A stretch of 38,553 nt of DNA from Amycolatopsis thermalba. GTDB lineage: Bacteria; Actinomycetota; Actinomycetes; Mycobacteriales; Pseudonocardiaceae. Under the pieces are notes generated by a model that was not told where the DNA came from, made no database searches, and was given only the letters and a program-made list of their open reading frames with translations. The stretch's first letter is position 1. Each line of letters begins with the position of its first letter. The stretch spans positions 1 to 38,553 of the forward strand of contig NZ_PQHW01000069.1 in NCBI RefSeq assembly GCF_003385215.1, read 5' to 3'. Shown one piece after another: positions 23,832-31,763 of this stretch. The translations under genes were made by a program, and so were the position numbers.

Positions 23832-25253
23832 ATGACCCTCGAGCGGATCACCCCGCGGCGCACGCGCGTCGGCCTCGTCGCCGGCGGGCTGGGCGCGTAC
23901 TGGCCGCAGTTCCCGGAGCTGCTGCCGCAATTGCAGGCCTCCGCACGGCGCGTGGCCGAGCGTCTGTCCGCTTTGGACTGCGAGGTGGTGGACGCCGGGT
24001 TCGTCTCGGACGAGCGGGAGGGCGCGGCCGCGGCGGAGACGGTGCGGGTCGCCGACTGCGACCTGATCATCGGCTTCCTCACCACCTACCTCACCTCGAG
24101 CATGCTCGCGCCGGTCGCGCAGCGCAGCGGCTCGCCGGTGCTGCTGCTCAACCTGCAGCCCACCGAGGCGATGGACCACGCGAACTTCGACACCGGGGCC
24201 TGGCTCGCCTACTGCGGCGCCTGCCCGCTGCCGGAGATGGCCAACGCGTTCCGCCGCGTGGGCGTCGAGTTCCGCTCGGTGTCCGGGTATCTGGAGGACG
24301 AGCGGGCCTGGACCCGCGTCGAGCGCTGGATCAAGGCCGCCGGGGTGCGCGCCGCGTTCCGGCACGGGCGGCACGGCCTGCTCGGCCACCTCTACCCGGG
24401 CATGATGGACGTCGCCACCGACCCGACCCTGGTGACCGCGCAGTTCGGCGGGCACGTGGAGATCCTGGAGATCGACGACCTGCGGGTGCGGGTCGAGAAG
24501 GTCACCGACGACGAGACCAAGGCGCGGATGGACCTCGCGAAGGAGATCTTCGAGCTGGACGACTCGGTCGTCGAGGAGGACTTCGCGTGGGGCGCCCGCG
24601 TCTCGGTGGCGCTGGACCGGCTGGTCGAGGACTTCTCCCTGGACACGCTGGCCTACTACCACCGCGGCCTGGACGGGGAGACCCACGAGCGGGTCGGCGC
24701 CGGGTTCATCCTCGGCGCGTCGCTGCTGACCGCCCGCGGCATCCCGGCGGCCGGGGAGTTCGAGCTGCGCAACTCGCTGGCGATGCTGGTGATGGACCGG
24801 CTCGGCGCGGGCGGTTCGTTCACCGAGCTGCAGGCGCTGAACTTCCGGGACAACGTGGTCGAAATGGGCCACGACGGCCCCGCGCACCTGGCGATCAGCG
24901 CGCGACGGCCGCTGCTGCGCGGGCTCGGCGTCTACCACGGCAAGCGCGGCTGGGGCGTGTCCGTCGAGTTCGACGTCAAGCACGGTCCGGTCACCCTGCT
25001 CGGCCTCGGCCAGGAACGGGACGGGCGGTTCACGCTCGTCGCGTCCGAGGGCGAGGTGGTGCCCGGGCCGCTGCTGGAGATCGGCAACACCACCTCCCGG
25101 GTGGACTTCGGCGGCAACCCGGGGGAGTGGACCGACGCGTGGTCGGCCGCCGGGGTGAACCACCACTGGGCGCTGGGCACCGGGCACCGCGTGCCGGAAC
25201 TCGAAGCCGTGGCCGACCTGCTCGGCCTCGAACTGCGCGTGGTGCGGGTGTGA
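23832..25253 (+). CDS. L-fucose/L-arabinose isomerase family protein
   Basis: This 473-residue protein belongs to the fucose/arabinose isomerase superfamily. The N-terminal nucleotide-like half has VADCDLIIGFLTTYLTSSM and LLNLQP; the C-terminal half has FELRNSLAMLVMDRL, NFRDNVVEMGHDGPAH and AGVNHHWALGTGH, which carry the Glu, Asp and His residues expected to hold the metal. It sits between the aldolase and kinase genes of a rhamnose operon that already has a rhamnose isomerase. It could widen the substrate range to L-fucose, L-arabinose or another sugar released with rhamnose. No matching kinase or aldolase specific for those sugars is nearby. ATG 23832 follows GGAAGG. Confidence 0.85.
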   Translation: MTLERITPRRTRVGLVAGGLGAYWPQFPELLPQLQASARRVAERLSALDCEVVDAGFVSDEREGAAAAETVRVADCDLIIGFLTTYLTSSMLAPVAQRSGSPVLLLNLQPTEAMDHANFDTGAWLAYCGACPLPEMANAFRRVGVEFRSVSGYLEDERAWTRVERWIKAAGVRAAFRHGRHGLLGHLYPGMMDVATDPTLVTAQFGGHVEILEIDDLRVRVEKVTDDETKARMDLAKEIFELDDSVVEEDFAWGARVSVALDRLVEDFSLDTLAYYHRGLDGETHERVGAGFILGASLLTARGIPAAGEFELRNSLAMLVMDRLGAGGSFTELQALNFRDNVVEMGHDGPAHLAISARRPLLRGLGVYHGKRGWGVSVEFDVKHGPVTLLGLGQERDGRFTLVASEGEVVPGPLLEIGNTTSRVDFGGNPGEWTDAWSAAGVNHHWALGTGHRVPELEAVADLLGLELRVVRV

Positions 25254-26722
25254 TGCGCCTGGCGGCCGCCGACCTGGGCGCCTCCAGCGGGCGTGTCATG
25301 GCCGGGACGGTGGGGCCGGGCGTGCTCGCGGTCGAGGAGGTGCACCGGTTCCCCAACGGGGGCGTCCGGGTCGCCCGAGCGGGTGGATCGACCCTGCACT
25401 GGGACATCCTCGCCCTGTACCGGGAGCTGCTGACCGGCGTGCGGGCCGCGCACAAGGCCGGTGCGCTGGACGGTCTCGGCATAGACTCCTGGGCCGTGGA
25501 CTACGGGTTGCTCGACGCCTCCGGGGCGCTGCTGGGCAATCCGGTCAACTACCGCGACGCCCGCACCGAAGGCGTGGCCGAGCGGGTGCTGGAGACGGTT
25601 CCGGCGCGCGAGCTGTTCGACGTCACCGGCCTGCAGCAGCTGCCGTTCAACACGCTCTACCAGCTGCTGGCCGAGCGCGACCTGAGCGCCGCCGAGACCC
25701 TGCTGCTCATCCCGGACCTGCTGAACTACTGGCTGACCGGGGTGCGTGGCGCCGAACGCACCAACGCCTCCACCACGCAGCTCTACGACGTGCGGTCGCG
25801 GGAGTGGGCGGTGGGCCTGGCGGAGCGGCTGGGCATCCCGGCCCGGTTGCTGCCGCCGCTGCGCGACCCGGGCACGGTGGTCGGCACGCTGCTGCCGGAC
25901 CTGGCCGCCGAGCTGGCGCTGCCGGAACTGCCGGTGGTCGCCGTCGGATCGCACGACACCGCGTCCGCGGTGGTGGGCGTGCCGGCCGAGCCGGGCACGA
26001 ACTTCGCCTACATCTCGTCGGGCACCTGGTCGCTGGTCGGGCTGGAGCTCGGCGAACCGGAGCTGGGCGACGCGGCGCTGGCGGCCAACTTCACCAACGA
26101 GGGCGGCGTCGACGGCACGATCCGGTTCCTGCGCAACGTGATGGGCCTGTGGGTGCTGTCCGAGTCGCTGCGGACCTGGGACGCGCAGGGCACGCCGGTG
26201 TCGCTGCCGTCGGTGCTGGCGCAGGCCGCGGAGGTGCCCGCGCTGTCGGCGGTCGTGGACATCGACGCGCCGGTCTTCCTGCCGCCGGGGGACATGCCCG
26301 CACGCATCCGGCAGGCGTGCGCCGAAACCGGTCAGCGGGTCCCGGAGACGCCCGGCGAGATCGTGCGGTGCGTGCTGGACAGCCTCGCGCTGGCCTATCG
26401 TCGGACCGTGCGCCAGGCATCGGAGCTGACCGGCAGGCCGGTCGACGTCGTGCACGTGGTCGGCGGCGGGGTGCGCAACGAGCTGCTGTGCCAGCTCACC
26501 GCGGACGCCTGCGGCGTGCCGGTGCTGGCCGGGCCGGTCGAGGCCGCCGCGCTGGGCAACGTGCTCGTGCAGGCCCGGGCGCTGGGCGCGGACCTGCCGG
26601 ACCTCGCCGCGATGCGGGCGCTGATCCGGGACACGCACGAGCTGCGCCGCTACGAACCGTCCGGCCGCGAGGCCGACTGGGCGCGGGCGGCCGCGCGGAT
26701 CGATCCGAGGGTGGTGGCATGA
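25253..26722 (+). CDS. rhaB: L-rhamnulokinase
   Basis: This 489-residue FGGY-family kinase phosphorylates L-rhamnulose at O1. The N-terminal ATPase motif AADLGASSGRV, the segment IDSWAVDYGLLD with the catalytic Asp, VNYRDARTEG, TGLQQLPFNTLYQL and GSHDTASAVVG are all typical of rhamnulokinases, and the C-terminal HVVGGGVRNELLCQL closes the nucleotide site. The ATG overlaps the upstream stop by one base and its end overlaps lutA by four, within the continuous operon. It is cytoplasmic. Confidence 0.94.
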   Translation: MRLAAADLGASSGRVMAGTVGPGVLAVEEVHRFPNGGVRVARAGGSTLHWDILALYRELLTGVRAAHKAGALDGLGIDSWAVDYGLLDASGALLGNPVNYRDARTEGVAERVLETVPARELFDVTGLQQLPFNTLYQLLAERDLSAAETLLLIPDLLNYWLTGVRGAERTNASTTQLYDVRSREWAVGLAERLGIPARLLPPLRDPGTVVGTLLPDLAAELALPELPVVAVGSHDTASAVVGVPAEPGTNFAYISSGTWSLVGLELGEPELGDAALAANFTNEGGVDGTIRFLRNVMGLWVLSESLRTWDAQGTPVSLPSVLAQAAEVPALSAVVDIDAPVFLPPGDMPARIRQACAETGQRVPETPGEIVRCVLDSLALAYRRTVRQASELTGRPVDVVHVVGGGVRNELLCQLTADACGVPVLAGPVEAAALGNVLVQARALGADLPDLAAMRALIRDTHELRRYEPSGREADWARAAARIDPRVVA

Positions 26723-27456
26723 AGGTCGCCGTGCAGGTCACCTGCATCAACGACGCGATGTTCCCGGACACCGGCAAGGCGGTGTTCACGCTGCTGCGGC
26801 GGCTCGGCGTGGCGGCGGAGTTCCCGGCCGCGCAGACCTGCTGTGCGCAGCCCATGGTCAACACCGGCTACCTCGACGAGGCCGTGCCGGTGGTGCGCAA
26901 CTTCGTCGACGCGTTCGCCGGGTACGACGCGATCGTGACCCCGTCCGGGTCGTGCGCGGGCTCGGTGCGGCACCAGCACTCGATCGTGGCGCGCCGCAGC
27001 GGGGACGAGCGGTTGCAGGAGGTGGTCGCGGAGACCTCGCCGAAGGTGTACGAGCTGACCGAGTTCCTGGTCGACGTGCTCGGCGTGACCGACGTGGGCG
27101 CGTACTTCCCGCACCGCGTCACCTACCACCCGACCTGCCACTCGCTGCGGATGCTGGGCGTCGGCGACCGGCCGCTGCGGTTGCTGCGCGAGGTGCGCGG
27201 GCTCGACCTGGTGGAGCTGCCCGCCGCGAACGAATGCTGCGGCTTCGGCGGCACGTTCGCGGTGAAGAACGCCGAGACCTCGACCGCGATGGGCGCGGAC
27301 AAGGCGCGGCACGTGCTGGACACCGGCGCCGAGGTGCTGGTGGCCGGGGACAACTCGTGCCTGCTGCACATCGGCGGGCTGCTGTCGCGGCAGCGCACCG
27401 GCGTGCGGGTGATGCACCTGGCCGAGGTGCTGGCGGGAACGGAGGATCGCTCGTGA
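26719..27456 (+). CDS. lutA: Lactate oxidation iron-sulfur protein LutA-like
   Basis: This 245-residue protein has two cysteine-rich CCG-type domains of the heterodisulfide-reductase/GlpC family. The motifs are QTCCAQP in the first and ECCGFGG in the second, with preceding single cysteines in SGSCAG and HPTCHS; these bind Fe-S clusters. With LutB and LutC it forms the L-lactate dehydrogenase complex known from Bacillus, which oxidises L-lactate to pyruvate at the membrane. ATGA overlap with rhaB indicates translation coupled to rhamnose enzymes. Confidence 0.92.
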   Translation: MKVAVQVTCINDAMFPDTGKAVFTLLRRLGVAAEFPAAQTCCAQPMVNTGYLDEAVPVVRNFVDAFAGYDAIVTPSGSCAGSVRHQHSIVARRSGDERLQEVVAETSPKVYELTEFLVDVLGVTDVGAYFPHRVTYHPTCHSLRMLGVGDRPLRLLREVRGLDLVELPAANECCGFGGTFAVKNAETSTAMGADKARHVLDTGAEVLVAGDNSCLLHIGGLLSRQRTGVRVMHLAEVLAGTEDRS

Positions 27457-28913
27457 GCGCCACTTTCGTGGGAATGCCCGCCTTTCCGAAGGCGGCGCGG
27501 GAGGCGTTGTCGGACACGCAGTTGCGCCGCAACCTCGCGCACGCCACCGGCACGATCCGCGCCAAGCGCGCGGCGGTCGTCGGCGAGGTCGGCGAGTGGG
27601 AGGAGCTGCGGCTGGCCGGCGCGGCGATCAAGGACAACACGCTGCGCCACCTCGACGAGCACCTGCTGACGCTGGAGAAGGCGCTGACCGGCCGCGGCGC
27701 CACCGTGCACTGGGCGCGGGACGCGGCCGAGGCGTGCGAGATCGTCGCGTCCATCGCGCGGCAGCACGCCGTCGACGAGGTCGTCAAGGTCAAGTCGATG
27801 GCGACGCAGGAGATCGGTCTCAACGAAGCGCTCGCCGCGCAGGGGATCACCGCGTGGGAGACCGACCTGGCCGAGCTGATCGTGCAGCTCGGCGACGACC
27901 TGCCCTCGCACATCCTGGTGCCCGCGATCCACCGCAACCGCGCGGAAATCCGGGAAATCTTCCGGGACAAGATGGCCGCCGCCGGGCGCCCGGCACCCGA
28001 CGACCTGTCGGACCGGCCGGCGGAGCTGGCGGGTGCGGCGCGGCTGCACCTGCGGGAGAAGTTCCTGCGGGCGCGCATGGCCGTGTCGGGTGCCAACTTC
28101 GCGGTCGCCGAGACCGGGACGCTGGTCGTGGTCGAGTCCGAGGGCAACGGCCGGATGTGCCTGACGCTGCCCGAGGTGCTGGTGTCGGTGGTCGGGATCG
28201 AGAAGATCGTGCCGACCTGGTCCGATCTCGATGTGTTCCTGCAGCTGCTGCCGCGGTCGAGCACGGGGGAGCGGATGAACCCCTACACCTCGACCTGGTC
28301 GGGCGCGACCGAGGGCCAGGAGATGCACGTGGTGCTGCTGGACAACGGCCGCACCCGCGCGCTGGCCGACGAGGTGGGGCGGCAGGCGCTGCGTTGCATC
28401 CGGTGCTCGGCCTGCCTGAACGTGTGCCCGGTCTACGAGCGCACCGGCGGACACGCCTACGGCTCGGTGTACCCGGGTCCGATCGGGGCGATCCTGAACC
28501 CGCTGCTGCGCGGTACCGGTGTGGACGAGCAGGTCGACTCGCTGCCGTACGCCTCCAGCCTGTGCGGCGCGTGCTTCGAGGCGTGCCCGGTGCGGATCGA
28601 CATCCCCGAGGTGCTGGTGCACCTGCGGTCCACAGTGGTCGACGCGCACCGGTCGTCGCCGAAGGCCGAGGCGGTGGCGATGAAGTCGGCGTCCTGGGTG
28701 CTCGCCGACGCGCGGCGCCTGGGCTGGGCCGAGCGTGGTCTCGGCGTCGCGGGCCGGGCGCTGAACCGGTTGGGGCGCAAGGTGATGCCCGGCGGGCGGC
28801 GCGCCCTGGGACGGCTGCCGTGGCCGGGTTCGCTGTGGAGCAACGCGCGGGACGTGCCGGCGCCGCCGGTGGAGTCGTTCCGGTCGTGGTGGCGGCGGGA
28901 GGGACGGCGATGA
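27453..28913 (+). CDS. lutB: Lactate oxidation iron-sulfur protein LutB-like
   Basis: This 486-residue protein has an N-terminal LUD (lactate utilisation, DUF162-type) domain up to about residue 300 and then two ferredoxin-type cluster motifs: C315-x2-C318-x2-C321-x3-C325 (CIRCSACLNVC) and C371-x2-C374-x3-C378 (CGACFEAC). A basic C-terminal tail follows. It is the electron-carrying core of the LutABC lactate oxidase. GTG 27453 overlaps the lutA stop and its end overlaps lutC by four bases. Confidence 0.94.
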   Translation: MSATFVGMPAFPKAAREALSDTQLRRNLAHATGTIRAKRAAVVGEVGEWEELRLAGAAIKDNTLRHLDEHLLTLEKALTGRGATVHWARDAAEACEIVASIARQHAVDEVVKVKSMATQEIGLNEALAAQGITAWETDLAELIVQLGDDLPSHILVPAIHRNRAEIREIFRDKMAAAGRPAPDDLSDRPAELAGAARLHLREKFLRARMAVSGANFAVAETGTLVVVESEGNGRMCLTLPEVLVSVVGIEKIVPTWSDLDVFLQLLPRSSTGERMNPYTSTWSGATEGQEMHVVLLDNGRTRALADEVGRQALRCIRCSACLNVCPVYERTGGHAYGSVYPGPIGAILNPLLRGTGVDEQVDSLPYASSLCGACFEACPVRIDIPEVLVHLRSTVVDAHRSSPKAEAVAMKSASWVLADARRLGWAERGLGVAGRALNRLGRKVMPGGRRALGRLPWPGSLWSNARDVPAPPVESFRSWWRREGRR

Positions 28914-29506
28914 GCGCGCGCGAGGAAATCCTGGGCCGGGTGCGGTCCGCGCTGGCTTCGGCGGACCCGTCGGAGGCTCCGGTGCCCCGCGGCTACCGGT
29001 CGGCGGTGCCGTCAGGTGATGTGGTGGAACTGTTCGCCGAGCGGCTGGTGGACTACCGCGCCGAGCTGACGCGGTGCACTGTGGACACTCTGCCCGCGGC
29101 GCTGTCGTCGGCGCTGGGTGACGCGGAAGCGGTGCTGGTGCCGGACGGTTTCCCGTGGGAGGTGCCCGGTGCGGTGCCGGACACCGGGCAGTCCGCGGCG
29201 GAGCTGGACCGGCTGGACGCGGTGGTGACCCTGGCGGCGCTGGCGATCGCGACCACCGGCACGATCGTGCTGGACCACGGGCCGGGACAGGGGCGCCGCG
29301 CGGTGAGCCTGGTGCCCGACCGGCACGTGTGCGTGCTGCGGACCGACCAGATCGTGCCCGGCGTGCCCCAGGCTGTGGCCGCGTTGTCCCCGGACCGGCC
29401 GCAAACCTGGATCAGCGGCCCCAGCGCGACGAGCGACATCGAGCTGAACCGGGTCGAGGGCGTGCACGGGCCGCGGACGCTGCACGTGTTGCTGGTGTCG
29501 CCGTGA
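28910..29506 (+). CDS. lutC: Lactate oxidation protein LutC-like
   Basis: This 198-residue LUD-domain protein is the third subunit of LutABC. The core runs from LDAVVTLAALAIATTGTIVL through GRRAVSLVPDRHVCVLRTDQIV to ISGPSATSDIELNRVEGVHGPRTLHVLL, a highly conserved ending of LutC. It has no Fe-S cysteines. ATGA overlap with lutB and GTGA overlap with the next small gene keep it in the operon. It completes conversion of rhamnose-derived lactate to pyruvate. Confidence 0.94.
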   Translation: MSAREEILGRVRSALASADPSEAPVPRGYRSAVPSGDVVELFAERLVDYRAELTRCTVDTLPAALSSALGDAEAVLVPDGFPWEVPGAVPDTGQSAAELDRLDAVVTLAALAIATTGTIVLDHGPGQGRRAVSLVPDRHVCVLRTDQIVPGVPQAVAALSPDRPQTWISGPSATSDIELNRVEGVHGPRTLHVLLVSP

Positions 29507-29715
29507 CGACCGCGCAGCGCCCCGCCACGCTGCCCCAGGCGGATCTGGAGTTGCTGGAACTGCTCGCCGACGGCCTCCCGCTGGACGCCATCGCGCGCCG
29601 CCTGGACCTGTCGGAACGCACCGTCCGCCGACGGCTGCGTGCCCTCTGCGACCGGCTGGGCTTCGTGGCGCCGATCCAGGCGGTGGTGTGGGCCGCCCGG
29701 CGGGGCCTGCTGTGA
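29503..29715 (+). CDS. 70-aa LuxR-type helix-turn-helix protein
   Basis: This very small protein consists almost only of a GerE/LuxR-type DNA-binding domain: LELLELLADGLPLDAIARRLDLSERTVRRRLRALCDRLGF matches the four-helix layout, and the C-terminus IQAVVWAARRGLL matches the usual dimerisation helix. It lacks any receiver or ligand domain. Codon use is typical of the neighbourhood and the GTG overlaps the lutC stop by four bases, so it is translated with the rhamnose-lactate operon. It may feed back on the operon or on a distant target. Confidence 0.82.
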   Translation: MTTAQRPATLPQADLELLELLADGLPLDAIARRLDLSERTVRRRLRALCDRLGFVAPIQAVVWAARRGLL

Positions 29716-29736
29716 GTTCCCCGCCGGGCGGGCCCG

Positions 29737-30018
29737 CTAGCTGACCATCCGGAGTTCGAGCAGCCAGCCGGGGCTGTCGAAGCTGCACCGGTAGTCGACG
29801 ACGGCGCCGACGCCGATCATGTCCCGGCCCTGCTGCCGGCACTTTTCGTAGGTGGCGTAGACCTTCCACGGAACCCACACGTCCTGGGTCGTCACCGTCC
29901 CGGTGTCCGTGGGTGCGGGACTCGCGCCCGCCAGCGCCGTGGTCGCCGTCCAGCCGGTGAACGTCAGCGCGGCCGCCAGCGCCGACACCGTGGCCAGCCG
30001 TGTCAAGCTTCGTTGCAT
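29737..30018 (-). CDS. Small secreted protein
   Basis: This 93-residue protein has a signal peptide (MQRSLTR, then a hydrophobic core ending near ALAG) and a mature part of about 60 residues with two cysteines (in EKCRQQG and YRCSFD) that could form one disulfide. The ATG at 30018 is preceded by GGGAGG. It is convergent with the rhamnose operon, whose last gene ends 21 bases away. The family is not recognised. It may share an exported role with the oxidase next to it. Confidence 0.72.
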   Translation of the reverse strand: MQRSLTRLATVSALAAALTFTGWTATTALAGASPAPTDTGTVTTQDVWVPWKVYATYEKCRQQGRDMIGVGAVVDYRCSFDSPGWLLELRMVS

Positions 30019-30141
30019 GATGAGCCTCCCAGTGGTGAAGGATTCATCGTCGCCCACCGGCTTGGCATGCCCCTGACGCGAACCGGAGCGCGCACGCAGG
30101 ACGAACCCGTCCCCGCTACTGTTCCGCTACGGGGCGGCGGA

Positions 30142-31589
30142 TCAGTGCGGGTGGCCGGGAATGGCCCGGTTGACCTGGTTTTCGGTGCCGGGCTCGACGA
30201 TGACGAACTGGCCCATCATCCCGGAGTCCTCGTGCCGCAGGATGTGGCAGTGGTACATGTACGGCGACGTGGGATCGGTGAACTTCCCGAACTGGACCGC
30301 GAGCCGGACGACGCTCTTGCCGGGCACGTAGACGGTGTCCTTGTACCCGGTGGCGTAGGACGGCGGCGGGGCGCCGTCGGTGTCGAGGATCTGGAACGCG
30401 ACCTCGTGGATGTGGAAGTTGTGCGAGTAGACGTTGTTCTCGATCTCCCAGATCTCGACGGCACCGGCCGGCACGACCTCGTCGATCCGGGTCAGGTCCA
30501 TCTCCTTGCCGTTGATGGCGTCGTGGCCGTTGAGCGTGAACCGCCGCACGGTGGCGCCGGGCGGGGGAGTGACGGGGGCAGCTCGGTGAGCCGCGCGGGC
30601 AGTTCGGGTGACGGCGTGAGCCGTCCGGCGGCGACGATCTTCAGCACGTCGAAGTCGCCCGCGCCGATGTCGACACCGTTGTCGGTGTTGCGCAGCACGA
30701 CCTGCTCGCCCGGCGCGAACGCGACGACGATCTCCGCGCGCTCACCGGGGGTGAGGGAGAACTGCTCGACCTCGACGGGAGCGCCGAGCAGCCCGCCGTC
30801 GGTGGCGACGACGTGGAAGCGGCGCCGGTCGCCGAAGCCGAGGGTGTACATGCGGGCGTTGGAGCCGTTGAGCACGCGGAACCGGACCCGCTCGGTGGTC
30901 ACCTGCAGCACGGGACCGTAGGTGCCGTTCACCAGGACGTGGTCCCCCAGGATCCCGAACGTGCCGTCGAGCGGGTCACCGTCGAAGGAGCCGTCTTCGG
31001 CGAAGTTCTTGTCCTGCAGGATCAGCGGGATGTCGTCCACCCCGTAGTCCGAGGGCAGCCCGGGATCGGTCTCGTCGTCGACGATGAACATGCCGGCCAG
31101 CCCGCGGTAGACGTGCCGCGCGGTGGCGCCGTGCGGGTGCGGGTGGTACCAGGACGTGGCCGCGGGCTGGTCGATGGTCCACCGCGGGGACCAGAGCGCG
31201 CCCGGCTCGATGGGCTGGTGCGGCCCGCCGTCCATGGCGGCGGGCAGGCGCATGCCGTGCCAGTGCACCGTGCTGGTCTCGGGAAGCTCGTTGCGGACCG
31301 CCATCTGGACGACGTCGCCGCGCGCGGCGCGCAGGGTCGGTCCGAGGAACGTGCCGTTGAAGCCCCAGGTCGGCGTCTGTTTGCCGGGCAGGATCTGCGT
31401 CGTGCCGGTCCGCATCGCGAGGTCGAACCGGCGCACGCCACCGGCGTCCGGCTCCGGCCGCAGCAGCGGCGGTATCCGCAGCGGGGTGCCGAAGTCCGAG
31501 GGGGTGGCCGGGGCCGGGCCCGGGTCCGACCGCAGGCCACCGTCAGCCCGGACAGCACCGACAATCCCAGGAAAAGCACGTCTTCTCAC
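30142..31589 (-). pseudogene. Tat-exported multicopper oxidase, reading frame disrupted
   Basis: Taken together two frames encode a full multicopper oxidase of about 480 residues. The upstream frame (31589 to 30492) has HWHGM and WYHPHPHG copper motifs, and the downstream frame (within 30549 to 30142) has HNFHIHEV and the type 1 site YHCHILRHEDSGMMG. Homology moves from one frame to the other near 30570-30580, beside a run of five G, so one base appears missing. At the N-terminus a second frame encodes LFLGLSVLSGLTVAC; dropping one C at 31570/31571 and restoring one base near 31531 would rebuild a Tat lipoprotein signal (RRRAFLGLS...LTVAC). The gene is either decaying or carries sequencing errors. 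An intact enzyme would oxidise phenolics or cuprous copper outside the cell. Confidence 0.8.
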
Positions 31590-31661
31590 GCCCGAAACCT
31601 ACGGCCTGGGCGGAAGATCCCCCGCGTGAGGGGCCGCGGTGGCCGAAATCGGACACCGATC

Positions 31662-31690
31662 TTGTTCCGAACGTGAAGTCCACGTAACGT
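31662..31690 (+). promoter_or_regulatory. Candidate promoter of the GH78 gene
   Basis: TTGTTC (31662-31667) and TAACGT (31685-31690) are separated by exactly 17 bases. Transcription would start near 31697, immediately before a LacI-type palindrome. Confidence 0.5.
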
Positions 31691-31702
31691 TCCCTCAGGT
31701 TT

Positions 31703-31714
31703 TGAAACGATTCA
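31703..31714. promoter_or_regulatory. LacI-type operator upstream of the GH78 gene
   Basis: TGAAACGATTCA matches TGAAACGTTTCA at 11 of 12 positions and has perfect TGAA/TTCA arms. It lies 12 bases downstream of a good -10 and 50 bases before the GH78 start, matching the layout at the rhamnose operon. Confidence 0.68.
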
Positions 31715-31763
31715 CCGTCGAATCAGCGGCCGTTTCCCCACCGGCCGAGGAGGAGCAGCATCG

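Noticed and set aside
29716-29736. Bidirectional terminator between the rhamnose operon and the small secreted gene
   Set aside because: A CCCGCC/GGCGGG hairpin is possible but the stem is short and no T-run follows, so it was not listed as a feature.
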